DNA from: Paenisporosarcina indica
Lineage (GTDB): Bacteria > Bacillota > Bacilli > Bacillales_A > Planococcaceae
Assembly (NCBI RefSeq): GCF_001939075.1
Contig: NZ_MPTA01000001.1
Location: 186,001-250,000 of the forward strand
DNA: 64,000 bases
Reading direction: 5' to 3'
Position numbers and translations under genes: made by a program. Under the pieces are notes generated by a model. It had not been told where the DNA came from. It searched no databases and worked only from the letters and a program-made list of their open reading frames with translations. The first letter of the stretch is position 1. The number at the start of each line of letters is the position of its first letter. This document shows, piece by piece, positions 1 through 11,000 of this stretch.

Positions 1-114
1 TTAGACTACGTAGCGAATGCATCACGTAAAAAAGAGATTGCCTATGCCATGAGTAACTCCCTTGGCTTCGGCGGGCATAATGCTTCAATAATATTAAAAA
101 AAGTTAACGCTTAA
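1..114 (+). CDS. fabF: 3-oxoacyl-ACP synthase II, C-terminal end (partial)
   Basis: Only the last 37 codons are inside the window, ending at TAA 112-114. The visible peptide contains [12 protein letters not shown], the glycine-rich C-terminal signature of beta-ketoacyl-ACP synthases of the FabF/KAS II type, which carry out condensation in fatty-acid elongation. In B. subtilis fabF also lies just before the app and opp peptide transporter genes, so synteny agrees with the call. A terminator hairpin follows directly. Confidence 0.85.
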   Translation, partial: LDYVANASRKKEIAYAMSNSLGFGGHNASIILKKVNA

Positions 115-120
115 TGACCA

Positions 121-158
121 AAAACCGCTAAACATTTAATTGTTTAGTGGTTTTTTTG
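121..158 (+). terminator. Rho-independent terminator after fabF
   Basis: A 12-bp inverted repeat (arms 122-133 and 142-153, AAACCGCTAAAC and its complement) is followed by a T run. It closes the fabF transcript and separates it from the app operon. Confidence 0.85.
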
Positions 159-355
159 TGGATTTTCAGTTGAGGTAGAATATTTTTCTCTATTATTTTA
201 ACCCCCAAAATATAAACCAAAGTTTGTATTAATAATAAAACCTTAACATTAATATAATGATTATCATGTGCTTCTAATAAATTTTCAAAATAGACTTTCT
301 ATAGACTGAAAAAATTAAGTATTTTATTCTCGAAATATAAGTGGGAGGCGTTAGT

Positions 356-1375
356 TTGGGTAATCCTGTGTTAAAGATTCGCAATCTTTCAGTATCGTTC
401 AAAATTAAAGATTATCATTATCCAGCTGTAGATGATGTAACACTCACTATTAACGAAGATGAAGTACTTGCCATTGTAGGGGAGTCTGGTTGTGGCAAGA
501 GTGCATTGGCGCTTTCAATCATGGGTCTGCATCCAAAAGGTAGAACTAAAATAGACGGCGAGATAAATTATCAAGATCAAAATATATTGCGATTAAACGA
601 TGCAAGTTTAAATAAAGTTCGTGGAAATGAGATAGCTATGATTTTTCAAGATCCTTTGACGGCACTAAACCCATTAGTCCGTATTGGAAAGCAAATTGAA
701 GAATCCATGAAATATCATACGAACTTTTCAGCGAGTCAGCGCAAAAAAAGGGCTTTAGAACTTCTCGGAAAAGTGGGTATCCCATACGTGAAACGAGTGT
801 ATGCACAATACCCGCATGAATTGTCGGGTGGTATGAGACAACGCGTGGTTATTGCAATTGCACTAGCATGCAATCCAAAAGTACTAATTGCAGATGAGCC
901 CACAACAGCACTTGATGTAACCATACAAGCACAGATCCTCGATTTGATGAAAACTCTACAAGAAGATACTATGGCTGGCATCATTTTGATCACTCATGAT
1001 CTAGGAGTCGTTGCTGAAATGGCCGACCGTGTTGCCGTTATGTACGCTGGGCAAATTGTCGAAATAGCCGATGTAGACACGATATTAAAGAAACCGTTAC
1101 ATCCATATACTCGTTCTTTACTCAATTCAATCCCAAGCAAAATGTCAAATAAAAGTCGATTACATGTAATTGAAGGGGTTGTTCCAACCATTCAAAATTT
1201 AAAAAGAAATGGATGTCGATTTGCTCCTCGAATTAAATGGATTGGTGGAAGTGAGCATCAAGAAAATCCTCTATTAGAAGAAGTAGAACCTGACCATTGG
1301 GTACGTTGCTCTTGCTATCGTAATTTCTACTTCCCAAAAGGTAAAACAGGAGAAAAACACGATGTCCTTACTTAA
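356..1375 (+). CDS. appD: Oligopeptide ABC transporter ATP-binding protein AppD/OppD type
   Basis: ATPase subunit of a peptide importer, acting on the cytoplasmic face of the membrane. Visible motifs are Walker A GESGCGKS (about residues 42-49), Q-loop IFQDP, ABC signature LSGGMRQR (about 156-163), Walker B VLIADEP and H-loop ITHD, then the HPYT C-terminal oligopeptide-transporter domain. I chose TTG at 356 because GGGAGG lies 7 nt upstream; a GTG at 341 overlaps that ribosome site. The C-terminal Cys motif of OppD proteins is only partly kept (GCRFAPR followed by I instead of C). The gene overlaps appF by 14 nt. The order D-F-B-C-A and the position before trpS suggest the app rather than the opp operon. 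Confidence 0.85.
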   Translation: MGNPVLKIRNLSVSFKIKDYHYPAVDDVTLTINEDEVLAIVGESGCGKSALALSIMGLHPKGRTKIDGEINYQDQNILRLNDASLNKVRGNEIAMIFQDPLTALNPLVRIGKQIEESMKYHTNFSASQRKKRALELLGKVGIPYVKRVYAQYPHELSGGMRQRVVIAIALACNPKVLIADEPTTALDVTIQAQILDLMKTLQEDTMAGIILITHDLGVVAEMADRVAVMYAGQIVEIADVDTILKKPLHPYTRSLLNSIPSKMSNKSRLHVIEGVVPTIQNLKRNGCRFAPRIKWIGGSEHQENPLLEEVEPDHWVRCSCYRNFYFPKGKTGEKHDVLT

Positions 1376-2288
1376 AGTGAACGATTTAAAAGTTCATTAT
1401 CCAATCCTTGGAGGATTTTTCCACACTGTGATAGACCATGTACGTGCCGTTGATGGAGTAAGCTTTGAACTTCGACCAGGAGAAACTTACGGGTTAGTGG
1501 GGGAGTCTGGGTGCGGTAAGACGACAATCGGTCGTGCGATTATCGGTCTGAATAAAGCAACATCAGGAGAAATCAATTTTAACGGAACAGACTTGACTCA
1601 GTTGTCTAGGGGACAGCGCCGACAATATACGAAAGACATCCAAATGATTTTCCAAGATCCATACTCTTCATTGAATGCTCGTAAACGGGTGCTTGATATT
1701 GTGGCAGAACCAATTCGGAATTTCGAACGATTGTCATCAGAGGAAGAACGTAAACGTGTACAGTTTGTCATTGAAAGAGTTGGCTTGAATCCTGAAATTA
1801 TTTATAAGTATCCACATGAATTTTCAGGTGGGCAACGTCAACGAATCGGTATAGCACGTGCACTTATGCTAAATCCAAAGTTGATTATTGCAGATGAACC
1901 CGTATCTGCACTTGATGTCTCGGTACAGGCTCAAGTTTTAAACTTTATGCAAGATATTCAAAAAGAGTTTAACTTAACGTATTTATTCATTAGTCATGAT
2001 TTAGGGATCATTCGCCATATGTGTGACCGAATGGGCATTATGTATCGAGGTCGATTTGTAGAAGAAGGTACAAGTGAGGATATTTACAATGAGCCTCAAC
2101 ACATTTACACAAAACGCTTAATTGCTGCCATTCCTGAATTGGAAACGGCAAACCGCAAAGAAAAAACACATATTCGTAATCAAATTGCAGAAGAGTATCG
2201 TCAAACAAAACATCAATTTTTCGATAAAGATGGCCGTGTCTTTTCTTTAAAGAAAATATCAGACACGCATTCCGTTGCGATGCAATAA
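1362..2288 (+). CDS. appF: Oligopeptide ABC transporter ATP-binding protein AppF/OppF type
   Basis: Second ATPase of the heterodimeric peptide importer. It has Walker A GESGCGKT (about 48-55), signature FSGGQRQR (about 155-162), Walker B LIIADEP (about 175-181) and the H-loop ISHD. The ATG at 1362 lies inside the end of appD with AGGAGA upstream, so translation is probably coupled. At 308 residues it has the usual length for OppF/DppF. The permease gene begins 13 nt after its stop. Confidence 0.86.
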   Translation: MSLLKVNDLKVHYPILGGFFHTVIDHVRAVDGVSFELRPGETYGLVGESGCGKTTIGRAIIGLNKATSGEINFNGTDLTQLSRGQRRQYTKDIQMIFQDPYSSLNARKRVLDIVAEPIRNFERLSSEEERKRVQFVIERVGLNPEIIYKYPHEFSGGQRQRIGIARALMLNPKLIIADEPVSALDVSVQAQVLNFMQDIQKEFNLTYLFISHDLGIIRHMCDRMGIMYRGRFVEEGTSEDIYNEPQHIYTKRLIAAIPELETANRKEKTHIRNQIAEEYRQTKHQFFDKDGRVFSLKKISDTHSVAMQ

Positions 2289-2301
2289 GGGGGACATACC
2301 A

Positions 2302-3264
2302 ATGTTGAAATTTCTTTTACGTCGAACACTGATTATGATTCCTCAACTATTTATACTCAGTGTTCTAATCTTCCTATTAGCTAAATCAATGCCCGGCGAT
2401 GCATTAACAGGACAAATTGGACCACAAATTGATGCGGAAAGACTTATAGAGCTACGTGAAAAAGCGGGACTGAATGACCCATGGCATGAGCAATATGCTC
2501 GCTGGATTGGAAATGTGATTCAAGGAGATTTTGGGAAGTCAGCTATTTATCAACAGAAAGTAACGAACTTAATTGGTGATCGATTGGGCAACACACTCTT
2601 ATTATCAGCAAGTATATTATTAGTGAGTTATTTAATTGCCATTCCGCTTGGGATTATTGCAGGAAGATGGACCGATTCATGGGTAGACAAGCTAATTGTT
2701 TGGTACAACTACCTCGCATTTGCTACCCCGTTATTCGTATTTGCCTTAATAATTCTATTTATTTTCGGTTTTACACTTCAGTGGTTCCCGATAGGTGGAT
2801 CCGTTGATATACAAGCCGACAAAGGAACAATGGATTATGTGTTAAGTAAAACGGAACATCTTGTTTTGCCTACGATGGCAGGGTCGTTACTGGCCACATT
2901 TGGGACTATCCAATACTTACGAAATGAAATTATTGATACGAAAATCAAGGATTTTGTAAAGACTGCACGATCTAAAGGAGTTCCTGAGCGTAAAGTGTAT
3001 TCACAACACATTTTCCGTAACTCTTTGTTACCGATTGCGGCTTTTTTAGGCTATGAGATTACTGGACTAATCGGAGGTTCCATCTTTTTGGAGTCTATCT
3101 TTAGCTATCCTGGTTTAGGTCAACTCTTTCTATCATCTATTAGTTCGCGAGACTTCAGTGTAGTTAACATACTTGTGTTAATTTCCGGGTCTGCTGCCAT
3201 TGTTGGCACCATGTTATCTGATTTAATCTTAAGTTGGGTAGACCCACGCATTCGGGTTGATTGA
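2302..3264 (+). CDS. appB: Oligopeptide ABC transporter permease AppB/DppB type
   Basis: Membrane permease of the BPD inner-membrane component class. The N-terminus (LRRTLIMIPQLFILSVLIFLL) is the typical first helix, and the EAA-like loop reads KTARSKGVPERKVYSQHIFRNSLLP near residue 230, which contacts the ATPases. ATG 2302 has GGGGGA upstream and is a better start than the earlier in-frame ATG at 2275, which lies within appF. About six membrane helices are expected; length 320 is normal. The C-terminus DPRIR is characteristic of this family. Confidence 0.87.
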   Translation: MLKFLLRRTLIMIPQLFILSVLIFLLAKSMPGDALTGQIGPQIDAERLIELREKAGLNDPWHEQYARWIGNVIQGDFGKSAIYQQKVTNLIGDRLGNTLLLSASILLVSYLIAIPLGIIAGRWTDSWVDKLIVWYNYLAFATPLFVFALIILFIFGFTLQWFPIGGSVDIQADKGTMDYVLSKTEHLVLPTMAGSLLATFGTIQYLRNEIIDTKIKDFVKTARSKGVPERKVYSQHIFRNSLLPIAAFLGYEITGLIGGSIFLESIFSYPGLGQLFLSSISSRDFSVVNILVLISGSAAIVGTMLSDLILSWVDPRIRVD

Positions 3265-3289
3265 GGATACTGGATTGGGAGGGAGAAAA

Positions 3290-4207
3290 ATGACAGTTAA
3301 TTTGAGTAGTAGCACACCAGTTTCGGATAGCATGCAACCCAAAACAACCTACGCATCATTGGGAAACACGATGTGGAGTGAAATTAAAAATGACAAAATG
3401 GCATTATATTCTTTAATTTTATTAACTGCCATTCTTGTGACGGTTTATACTGGATCCTTCCTATTAGATTTAGAAAAAATAAATAGAATTGATCTGTATA
3501 ATATTTATGCCAAACCATCGACCGACAATTGGTTAGGTACTGACTACGGTGGGCGAGATATTTTGGGTACATTAATAATCGGAGCAAAAAACTCCATTAC
3601 GATAGGAGTTGTCATTACCTTAATTTCAGGTTTAATCGGTTTAACGGTTGGATTGATATCTGGCTATTTCGGTGGCATTATCGATAACGTGATTATGAGA
3701 ATCATCGATTTCATCATCATTTTACCGTTCTTGATGATCATTATCGTGTTAATAACAGTCGTCCCGGTGTTTAATGTTCCCGTATTCATCACCATGTTGT
3801 CCATATTCTTATGGACAGGAAAAGCACGATTAATACGATCGAAAACACTTGCTGAAAGCGAACTAGATTATGTAAATGCTTCAAAAACGTTAGGTACACC
3901 AAACTGGAAAATTATCGTGTTTGAAGTTTTACCTAATCTGAGCTCTATTATTATCGTAAACTTGACGTTAACTTTAGCTGGTAATATTGGGATTGAAACG
4001 GGATTAACTTATCTTGGATTTGGTCTACCTGAAAGTGTTCCATCTCTTGGAACACTAGTATCTTACGCCTCAAATCCAGATGTTATCCAACATAATTGGT
4101 GGGTATGGTTGCCAGCATCATTACTAATTTTAGTCATCATGCTGTGTATAAATTTCATTGGCCAAGCGTTAAAACGTGCGGCTGATGCGAGGCAAAGATT
4201 ATCCTAA
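3290..4207 (+). CDS. appC: Oligopeptide ABC transporter permease AppC/DppC type
   Basis: Second permease of the importer. The cytosolic N-terminus is followed by a first helix near residues 38-58, then the DppC-type signature WLGTDYGGRDILGTLIIGA and an EAA-like loop around NASKTLGTPNWKIIVFEVLPN. ATG 3290 is preceded by GGGAGGGAG with good spacing; the upstream TTG at 3257 overlaps appB and is less likely. The length of 305 residues fits the family. The lipoprotein gene starts 16 nt downstream. Confidence 0.87.
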   Translation: MTVNLSSSTPVSDSMQPKTTYASLGNTMWSEIKNDKMALYSLILLTAILVTVYTGSFLLDLEKINRIDLYNIYAKPSTDNWLGTDYGGRDILGTLIIGAKNSITIGVVITLISGLIGLTVGLISGYFGGIIDNVIMRIIDFIIILPFLMIIIVLITVVPVFNVPVFITMLSIFLWTGKARLIRSKTLAESELDYVNASKTLGTPNWKIIVFEVLPNLSSIIIVNLTLTLAGNIGIETGLTYLGFGLPESVPSLGTLVSYASNPDVIQHNWWVWLPASLLILVIMLCINFIGQALKRAADARQRLS

Positions 4208-4223
4208 GAAAGGAAGTACAACA

Positions 4224-5969
4224 TTGAAAAAGAAGAATTTGTTGTGGATGCTTTGCTGGATCTTAGTGCTTAGTTCATTTTTAGCAGCTTGTACAAAAGA
4301 CAAAGAAAAAGTGAAAGCAGAATTAACTTTTCCCACAGCTGTTTCTTCAACTGGTGAAGCAATTGGTGGGGGAACCGTAAACTTTGGTTTAATCTCTGAT
4401 ACACCATTTGAAGGGACATTAAACCATGTTTTCTATACAGGAAAACCGGACGCACAAGTACTTCAGTTCTTCGATGAAAGTTTGTTATACACTAATTCAG
4501 ATTATGAAATTACAAATGAAGGTCCAGCAACATTTGAAATTTCTGAAGATAAAAAAAGCATTACTGTAACAATTAAAGATCAAGTAAAATGGCACGATGG
4601 CGAACCAGTAAAAGCAGATGACTTACTTTATGCTTATGAGTTACTTGGTCACCCAGACTACGAAGGTTCTCGCTACTCTGGATTAATTCCAATGGTAGAA
4701 GGTATGAAGGAATATCATGCGGGTAAAGCGGATACGATTTCTGGTATTAAAGTTAATGACGATAAAACACTTACGATTTCATTTACAATTGCTAGCCCAT
4801 CCTTAACAACAGGTTTCTGGGCATACCCAGTGCCACGTCATTACTTAGGTGATATGACAATTGGTGAAATCGTTGAATCAGACAGAATTCGTACTACACC
4901 AATCGGCTTTGGTCCATTTAAAGTCAATAAGATGGTGCCAGGTGAGTCAGTTGAATTCGTCCGTAATGATGATTACTGGAGAGGCATCCCTGCTCTAGAA
5001 TCGATTGTTCTAAAAGTGGTAAGTCCAAGTGTTGCAGTAAGTGCATTGGGAACTGGCGACATTGATATCGCCGATGTTCCCGCAGATCAATATCTAGCTG
5101 TAGAAGAACTCAAAAACGTTGAGTTACTTGGTCAAATTGATTCGTCCTATACTTACATTGGGTTTAACCTTGGGAAATGGGATGCTATAAAAGGCGAAAA
5201 CATCATGGATAACCCCAAATTAGAAAACAAACAATTACGTCAAGCGATGGCTGTAGCACTAAATAACGAACCTGTTGGGGAGAAGGTATATCATGGTTTA
5301 CGTTTCCAAGCTTCAACATTAATTCCGCCTTCTTTCCCTGGATATCATGACTTCGATGCGAAAGCAATCGAATATAATCCGGAAAAAGCAAAAGAAATAC
5401 TAGCTGAAGCGGGATATAAAGATACAAATGATGATGGTTTTGTAGAAGATCCAGAGGGTAATGATTTCAAATTAACATTTGCAAACATGTCAGGTTCTGA
5501 CATTGCTGAACCGATAGCTCTTCACTATATTCAAAACTGGGCGGATGTAGGCATTAAAGTTGAATTATTGGAAGGGCGTTTACATGAGTACAATTCATTT
5601 TATAAACGCATAGAAGCAAATGATCCAGCAATCGATATTTACCAAGCTGCTTGGGGTACTGGTTCCGATATCGATATGAAAGGCTTATATGGTCGTAATG
5701 CAATGTTCAACTACACCCGCTGGACTAATCAGAAAAACGATGACCTTCTAGCTGCTGGTGTTTCTGAACAAGCATTTGATACGGAATATCGTCAAAAAGT
5801 TTATAAAGATTGGCAAGCACTTATGAGTGAAGAACTTCCCGTCATTCCGACTCTGTTCCGTTACAGCATAACAGCTGCTAACAAACGTGTTCTAAACTAC
5901 GATATCGCAGGTGGCTCAAAAAACGGTTGGGATACTGTAGCGGTATCTGCAGACTCTCCAATCAAATAG
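4224..5969 (+). CDS. appA: Oligopeptide-binding lipoprotein AppA/OppA type
   Basis: Extracellular solute-binding protein (SBP family 5) that delivers peptides to AppBC. The TTG start at 4224 is chosen because it gives a proper lipoprotein signal (KKKNLLWML..., lipobox SFLAAC) and has AAAGGAAG 6-8 nt upstream; the longer in-frame start would lie inside appC. The KWHDGEPVKADDLLYA segment is the family-5 motif. At about 581 residues it has the usual length. It is the last gene of the operon and is followed by a strong hairpin. Confidence 0.86.
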   Translation: MKKKNLLWMLCWILVLSSFLAACTKDKEKVKAELTFPTAVSSTGEAIGGGTVNFGLISDTPFEGTLNHVFYTGKPDAQVLQFFDESLLYTNSDYEITNEGPATFEISEDKKSITVTIKDQVKWHDGEPVKADDLLYAYELLGHPDYEGSRYSGLIPMVEGMKEYHAGKADTISGIKVNDDKTLTISFTIASPSLTTGFWAYPVPRHYLGDMTIGEIVESDRIRTTPIGFGPFKVNKMVPGESVEFVRNDDYWRGIPALESIVLKVVSPSVAVSALGTGDIDIADVPADQYLAVEELKNVELLGQIDSSYTYIGFNLGKWDAIKGENIMDNPKLENKQLRQAMAVALNNEPVGEKVYHGLRFQASTLIPPSFPGYHDFDAKAIEYNPEKAKEILAEAGYKDTNDDGFVEDPEGNDFKLTFANMSGSDIAEPIALHYIQNWADVGIKVELLEGRLHEYNSFYKRIEANDPAIDIYQAAWGTGSDIDMKGLYGRNAMFNYTRWTNQKNDDLLAAGVSEQAFDTEYRQKVYKDWQALMSEELPVIPTLFRYSITAANKRVLNYDIAGGSKNGWDTVAVSADSPIK

Positions 5970-5976
5970 CACAATA

Positions 5977-6014
5977 AGAAAAGCTTCATCTCCTATTGAG
6001 ATGAAGCTTTTTTA
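5977..6014 (+). terminator. Terminator of the app operon
   Basis: Inverted repeat AAAAGCTTCATCTC / GAGATGAAGCTTTT with a 5-nt loop and a T tail, 8 nt after the appA stop. Confidence 0.9.
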
Positions 6015-6087
6015 AATATAGAAAATATCTGTTAATGGACTAATAGAGACCCTTGTATTCATATAGTGGTGTAAAAGGATGCTTGGT

Positions 6088-7520
<1,433 letters not shown>

Positions 7521-7535
7521 TATATATTTTTTGTC

Positions 7536-7565
7536 ATTATAATATAGAAGAAAGTCGAAAATCAA
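7536..7565 (-). promoter_or_regulatory. Sigma-A promoter of the trpS T-box leader
   Basis: Minus-strand -35 TTGATT (7565-7560) and -10 TATAAT (7541-7536) are separated by 18 bp, placing the transcription start just before the T-box leader. Confidence 0.75.
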
Positions 7566-7572
7566 GCACTAT

Positions 7573-7920
7573 TTAAATAAAATAATAAAAAAATAATGCA
7601 ATAAACATTACTCCTAAAACACTGCCACCAACTTGAAAAAATGGGAGCGTCGGAAAATCTAACAATTCTGATGGAGCACGCATCGATTCAACATCCACTA
7701 AACTTCGTCTGAATGTAAAAACTTTTCGCATACTCATTGTAAAAATGTCGAAAAATCCGTTTGATACGATGTAAACTAATAAACCAATAAAAACGAGAGT
7801 TCCTCCAACAAAAAATGACATATTTATAAAAGAGGTAAGTGACAGTTCTTTATAAAATAGTAACATTAATGCAACAATCAATATCTGTGCAATTACAAAA
7901 TATAGCATCTTCTTTTTCAT
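7573..7920 (-). CDS. DUF3899-like small membrane protein
   Basis: A 115-residue protein with three hydrophobic segments (about 5-20, 30-52 and 95-114). The middle part contains the polar FRRSLVDVESMRAPSEL stretch typical of what I remember as the DUF3899 family often found by trpS and opp in Bacillales; function unknown. ATG 7920 is preceded by GAGGTGG. The gene lies upstream of trpS on the same strand, but the trpS promoter and T-box begin directly after its stop, so they are probably separate transcription units. Confidence 0.7.
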   Translation of the reverse strand: MKKKMLYFVIAQILIVALMLLFYKELSLTSFINMSFFVGGTLVFIGLLVYIVSNGFFDIFTMSMRKVFTFRRSLVDVESMRAPSELLDFPTLPFFQVGGSVLGVMFIALFFYYFI

Positions 7921-8088
7921 CTAATCCACCTCACTCTTTTCATAGTGTAGAAGAATTGACGGAAAAAATCAAAATTTCGGTAAACGAATTAATAATTCGC
8001 AATTCTTTAAAAATCCTATCATATCAAGGTTTTGATATGTCTTTGTAATATACTTGTTACAGGAATGTAAAAATTATTCAAAAAAAGA

Positions 8089-8117
8089 CTGTACAGATTT
8101 TTTAGAATATGTATAAT
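8089..8117 (+). promoter_or_regulatory. Candidate sigma-A promoter of oppA
   Basis: A perfect -10 TATAAT at 8112-8117 lies about 45 bp before the oppA start; the -35 is weak (CTGTAC at 8089-8094, 17-bp spacer). Confidence 0.5.
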
Positions 8118-8162
8118 TAAGCTTGTACCAATTTTTCAGAATATTTAAGGAGGTCGTTTTAA

Positions 8163-9875
8163 GTGAAGAAGAGCAAATTAGTTTGGCTATTAAGTCTTAT
8201 GTTAGTACTTAGCGTTTTCTTAGCAGCTTGTGGCGAAGATGAGAAACCAGCAACATCTGAACCAAAGACTGAAGACAAAGATGCTGGCACAGAACCAAAA
8301 ACAGAAACACCAGTAGTTGAGGAAGATCAAATCCTTAATCTAGTCATGGGTGCTGAGATTCCAACAATGGATTCATCACTTGTAACAGATTCAGTTGGTT
8401 TTGACCTTCTAAACAATACCAATGAAGGTTTATACCGCTTGAATCAAGAAAACGTAGCTGTTCCTGCTCTCGCTGAAGCAGAACCTACAATTTCAGAAGA
8501 TGGTTTAGTTTACACATTCAAAATCCGTGATGCTAAATGGTCTGACGGATCTGCTGTAACAGCAGGAGATTTCGAATTCGCTTGGAAACGTGCGATGAAT
8601 CCTGATACAGCATCTGAGTACGGTCCATACATGATGTCTGGTGTACTTAAAAATGCAACTGCTATTTCTGAAGGAACTGTTGATTACACTGAATTAGGTG
8701 TTAAAGCAGTCGATGAAAAAACTCTTGAAGTAACATTAGAAAAACCAACTCCTTACTTCTTATCTCTAATGTCTTTCGGAACTTACTTACCATTAAATGA
8801 AGCTTTCGTTACTGCACAAGGTGACGCTTATGCTACAAATTCTGAAACAGTTTTATCTAACGGACCATTCAAACTAGAAGCTTGGGATGGTACTGGATTA
8901 TCTTGGAAATTGGTTAAAAATGATCAGTACTGGGATGCAGCTACTGTAAAACTTACTGAAATTAACTATGACGTAGTTAAAGAAACTGCAACTATTGTTA
9001 ACTTATACACAACTGGTAAAAAAGATCGCGCTGGTCTTTCTGGTGACCTAGCAATGCAATATGCTGATGATCCTGATTTGGTTCGAGAATTAGATACAGC
9101 TGTATTCTACTTCAAATTCAACCAAGAGCGTAATGGTGAGAAAACACCTCTTGCAAACGTAAACATTCGTGAAGCAATCGCTAAAGGTTTCAATAAACAA
9201 GATTTAGTTGATGTAGTACTAAATAACGGTTCTGTTGTTGCTAACTACTTAGTACCAGCTGAATTCACTTTCACTGAAAATGGTGAAGACTTCCGTGCTG
9301 TAAATGGCGATATGGCTGTTCACAATGTTGAAGAAGCTCAAGCAGCTTGGAAAAAAGGTTTGGAAGAACTTGGTAAAACAGAACTTTCTCTTGAAATTCT
9401 AGGTGGAGACTCTGACCTTGCTAAAAAAATGGATGAGTACTTCAAAGATCAATTAGAGACTAACCTTGAAGGTTTAACAATCACACTTAAAGAAGTACCA
9501 TTTGCTGTTCGTTTAGATCTTGATACGAACCAAGACTATGATATTCAAAATGCTGGATGGGGTCCTGACTTCCAAGATCCATACACATTCATGAACTTAT
9601 GGTTAACAGATGGCGGAAATAACCAAATGTCATATTCTAACCCTAAATATGATGAACTAGTTAACTCTGCAGTTGGCGAGTTAGCACTTGATGCAGATGC
9701 TCGTTGGGCGGCTATGGCTGAAGCTGAAAAACTTCTTATTGAAGAAGATTTCGCTATTGCACCAATCTACCAACGTGGAACTATGTCACTTGTTAAACCA
9801 TACGTAAAAGGTGTAGTTACTCACTCATTCGGTGGAGATTATAGTTACAAGTGGGCTTACATCGAAGGTAAGTAA
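8163..9875 (+). CDS. oppA: Oligopeptide-binding lipoprotein OppA
   Basis: Extracellular peptide-binding component of the Opp importer, used for nutrition and, in Bacillus, for import of signalling peptides. GTG start with AAGGAGG 9 nt upstream. The lipoprotein signal ends in the lipobox FLAAC near residue 23, followed by an acidic Thr/Glu-rich linker and the SBP family-5 domain (KWSDGSAVTAGDFEFAWKRA). The length of 570 residues is typical. A strong hairpin separates it from oppB, an arrangement that gives excess binding protein over permease. Confidence 0.92.
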   Translation: MKKSKLVWLLSLMLVLSVFLAACGEDEKPATSEPKTEDKDAGTEPKTETPVVEEDQILNLVMGAEIPTMDSSLVTDSVGFDLLNNTNEGLYRLNQENVAVPALAEAEPTISEDGLVYTFKIRDAKWSDGSAVTAGDFEFAWKRAMNPDTASEYGPYMMSGVLKNATAISEGTVDYTELGVKAVDEKTLEVTLEKPTPYFLSLMSFGTYLPLNEAFVTAQGDAYATNSETVLSNGPFKLEAWDGTGLSWKLVKNDQYWDAATVKLTEINYDVVKETATIVNLYTTGKKDRAGLSGDLAMQYADDPDLVRELDTAVFYFKFNQERNGEKTPLANVNIREAIAKGFNKQDLVDVVLNNGSVVANYLVPAEFTFTENGEDFRAVNGDMAVHNVEEAQAAWKKGLEELGKTELSLEILGGDSDLAKKMDEYFKDQLETNLEGLTITLKEVPFAVRLDLDTNQDYDIQNAGWGPDFQDPYTFMNLWLTDGGNNQMSYSNPKYDELVNSAVGELALDADARWAAMAEAEKLLIEEDFAIAPIYQRGTMSLVKPYVKGVVTHSFGGDYSYKWAYIEGK

Positions 9876-9908
9876 TCTATTACTTTCGAATTAGAAAATC
9901 TCATAGTG

Positions 9909-9950
9909 AGAGAGTATATGGTATCCAATTGGACCATATACTCTCTTTTT
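9909..9950 (+). terminator. Intercistronic terminator between oppA and oppB
   Basis: A 14-bp perfect inverted repeat (AGAGAGTATATGGT at 9909-9922, complement at 9933-9946) followed by T5. Its position after oppA suggests partial termination. Confidence 0.88.
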
Positions 9951-10001
9951 AAATGAGAGGCAATTAACTAAAAATTCATTTTTTAAATTTGATTTTGATA
10001 A

Positions 10002-10029
10002 TTACAAATGTAGTTTGTTTGTATATAAT
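10002..10029 (+). promoter_or_regulatory. Candidate promoter for oppBCDF
   Basis: TATAAT at 10024-10029 with a weak -35 TTACAA at 10002-10007 (16-bp spacer), 38 bp before oppB. It could supply permease and ATPase transcripts independently of read-through from oppA. Confidence 0.4.
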
Positions 10030-10067
10030 AGATTGATAACGTATATATTCTTTTAGGAGGTGCAAAG

Positions 10068-11000
10068 ATGGCTAAGTATATTGTAAAACGTGTTTTTTAT
10101 ATGTTCATTACTCTTTTCCTGATCGCGACTGCAACATTTTTCTTGATGAAAACGCTACCAGGTTCCCCTATAAGTTCCGCTTCGAAACTTAACCCTCAAC
10201 AGCTTGCGGTAGTAGAGGCAAAGTATGGTTTGGATCAACCTCTCCCAGTTCAGTACGGAAAATACATGCTGAATTTGGTACAAGGTGATTTAGGGAATTC
10301 ATATCAATTTAAGGGTGCTGATGTAACGGATTTAATTATTAGCCGTTTAGGACCTTCGTTTATCCTAGGTGCACAAGGGTTAATTCTTGGTGTAGCCATC
10401 GGTATCATCTTAGGTATGATTGCTGCATTAAAACAGAACACCATATGGGATTATGGTAGTACGTTTATCGCTATTATCGGAATCTCGATCCCTTCTTTCG
10501 TTTTCGCTACATTCCTGCAATATTGGCTGGCGATCAAGTGGGAATTACTCCCTGTTGCCTTATGGGATGACGGATGGAAGTCCAGTATCATGCCATCAAT
10601 TGCTTTAGCAATGGGACCACTTGCAACAGCCGCTCGTTTTATTCGTACTGAAATGATTGAAGTGTTAAGTTCTGATTACATAACATTAGCCAAATCAAAA
10701 GGTGCTAGTAGTTTTGAAGTCGCATTTAAACACGCTTTCCGTAATGCATTAATTCCACTTGTAACAGTTTTGGGACCTTTAGCTGCTGGTCTATTAACTG
10801 GTTCACTAGTTATTGAGAATATTTTTGCGATTCCAGGAATTGGTGAACAATTTGTAAAAGCCATCATGGTAAGTGATTTCTCAGTTATCATGGGGACAAC
10901 ATTGTTCTTCTCAGTATTCTTGATTTTTGTTATTTTAGTCGTCGATATTCTTTATGGAATTATCGATCCACGCATTCGTTTGTCAGGAGGTAACAGCTAA
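10068..11000 (+). CDS. oppB: Oligopeptide ABC transporter permease OppB
   Basis: Integral membrane permease with the usual N-terminal helix (IVKRVFYMFITLFLIATATFF), a PGSPIS loop and the EAA-type cytosolic loop LAKSKGASSFEVAFKHAFRNALIP near residue 215. ATG 10068 follows TAGGAGGTG. The 310-residue length is normal. The stop codon overlaps the oppC start as TAATG, which implies translational coupling. Confidence 0.93.
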   Translation: MAKYIVKRVFYMFITLFLIATATFFLMKTLPGSPISSASKLNPQQLAVVEAKYGLDQPLPVQYGKYMLNLVQGDLGNSYQFKGADVTDLIISRLGPSFILGAQGLILGVAIGIILGMIAALKQNTIWDYGSTFIAIIGISIPSFVFATFLQYWLAIKWELLPVALWDDGWKSSIMPSIALAMGPLATAARFIRTEMIEVLSSDYITLAKSKGASSFEVAFKHAFRNALIPLVTVLGPLAAGLLTGSLVIENIFAIPGIGEQFVKAIMVSDFSVIMGTTLFFSVFLIFVILVVDILYGIIDPRIRLSGGNS

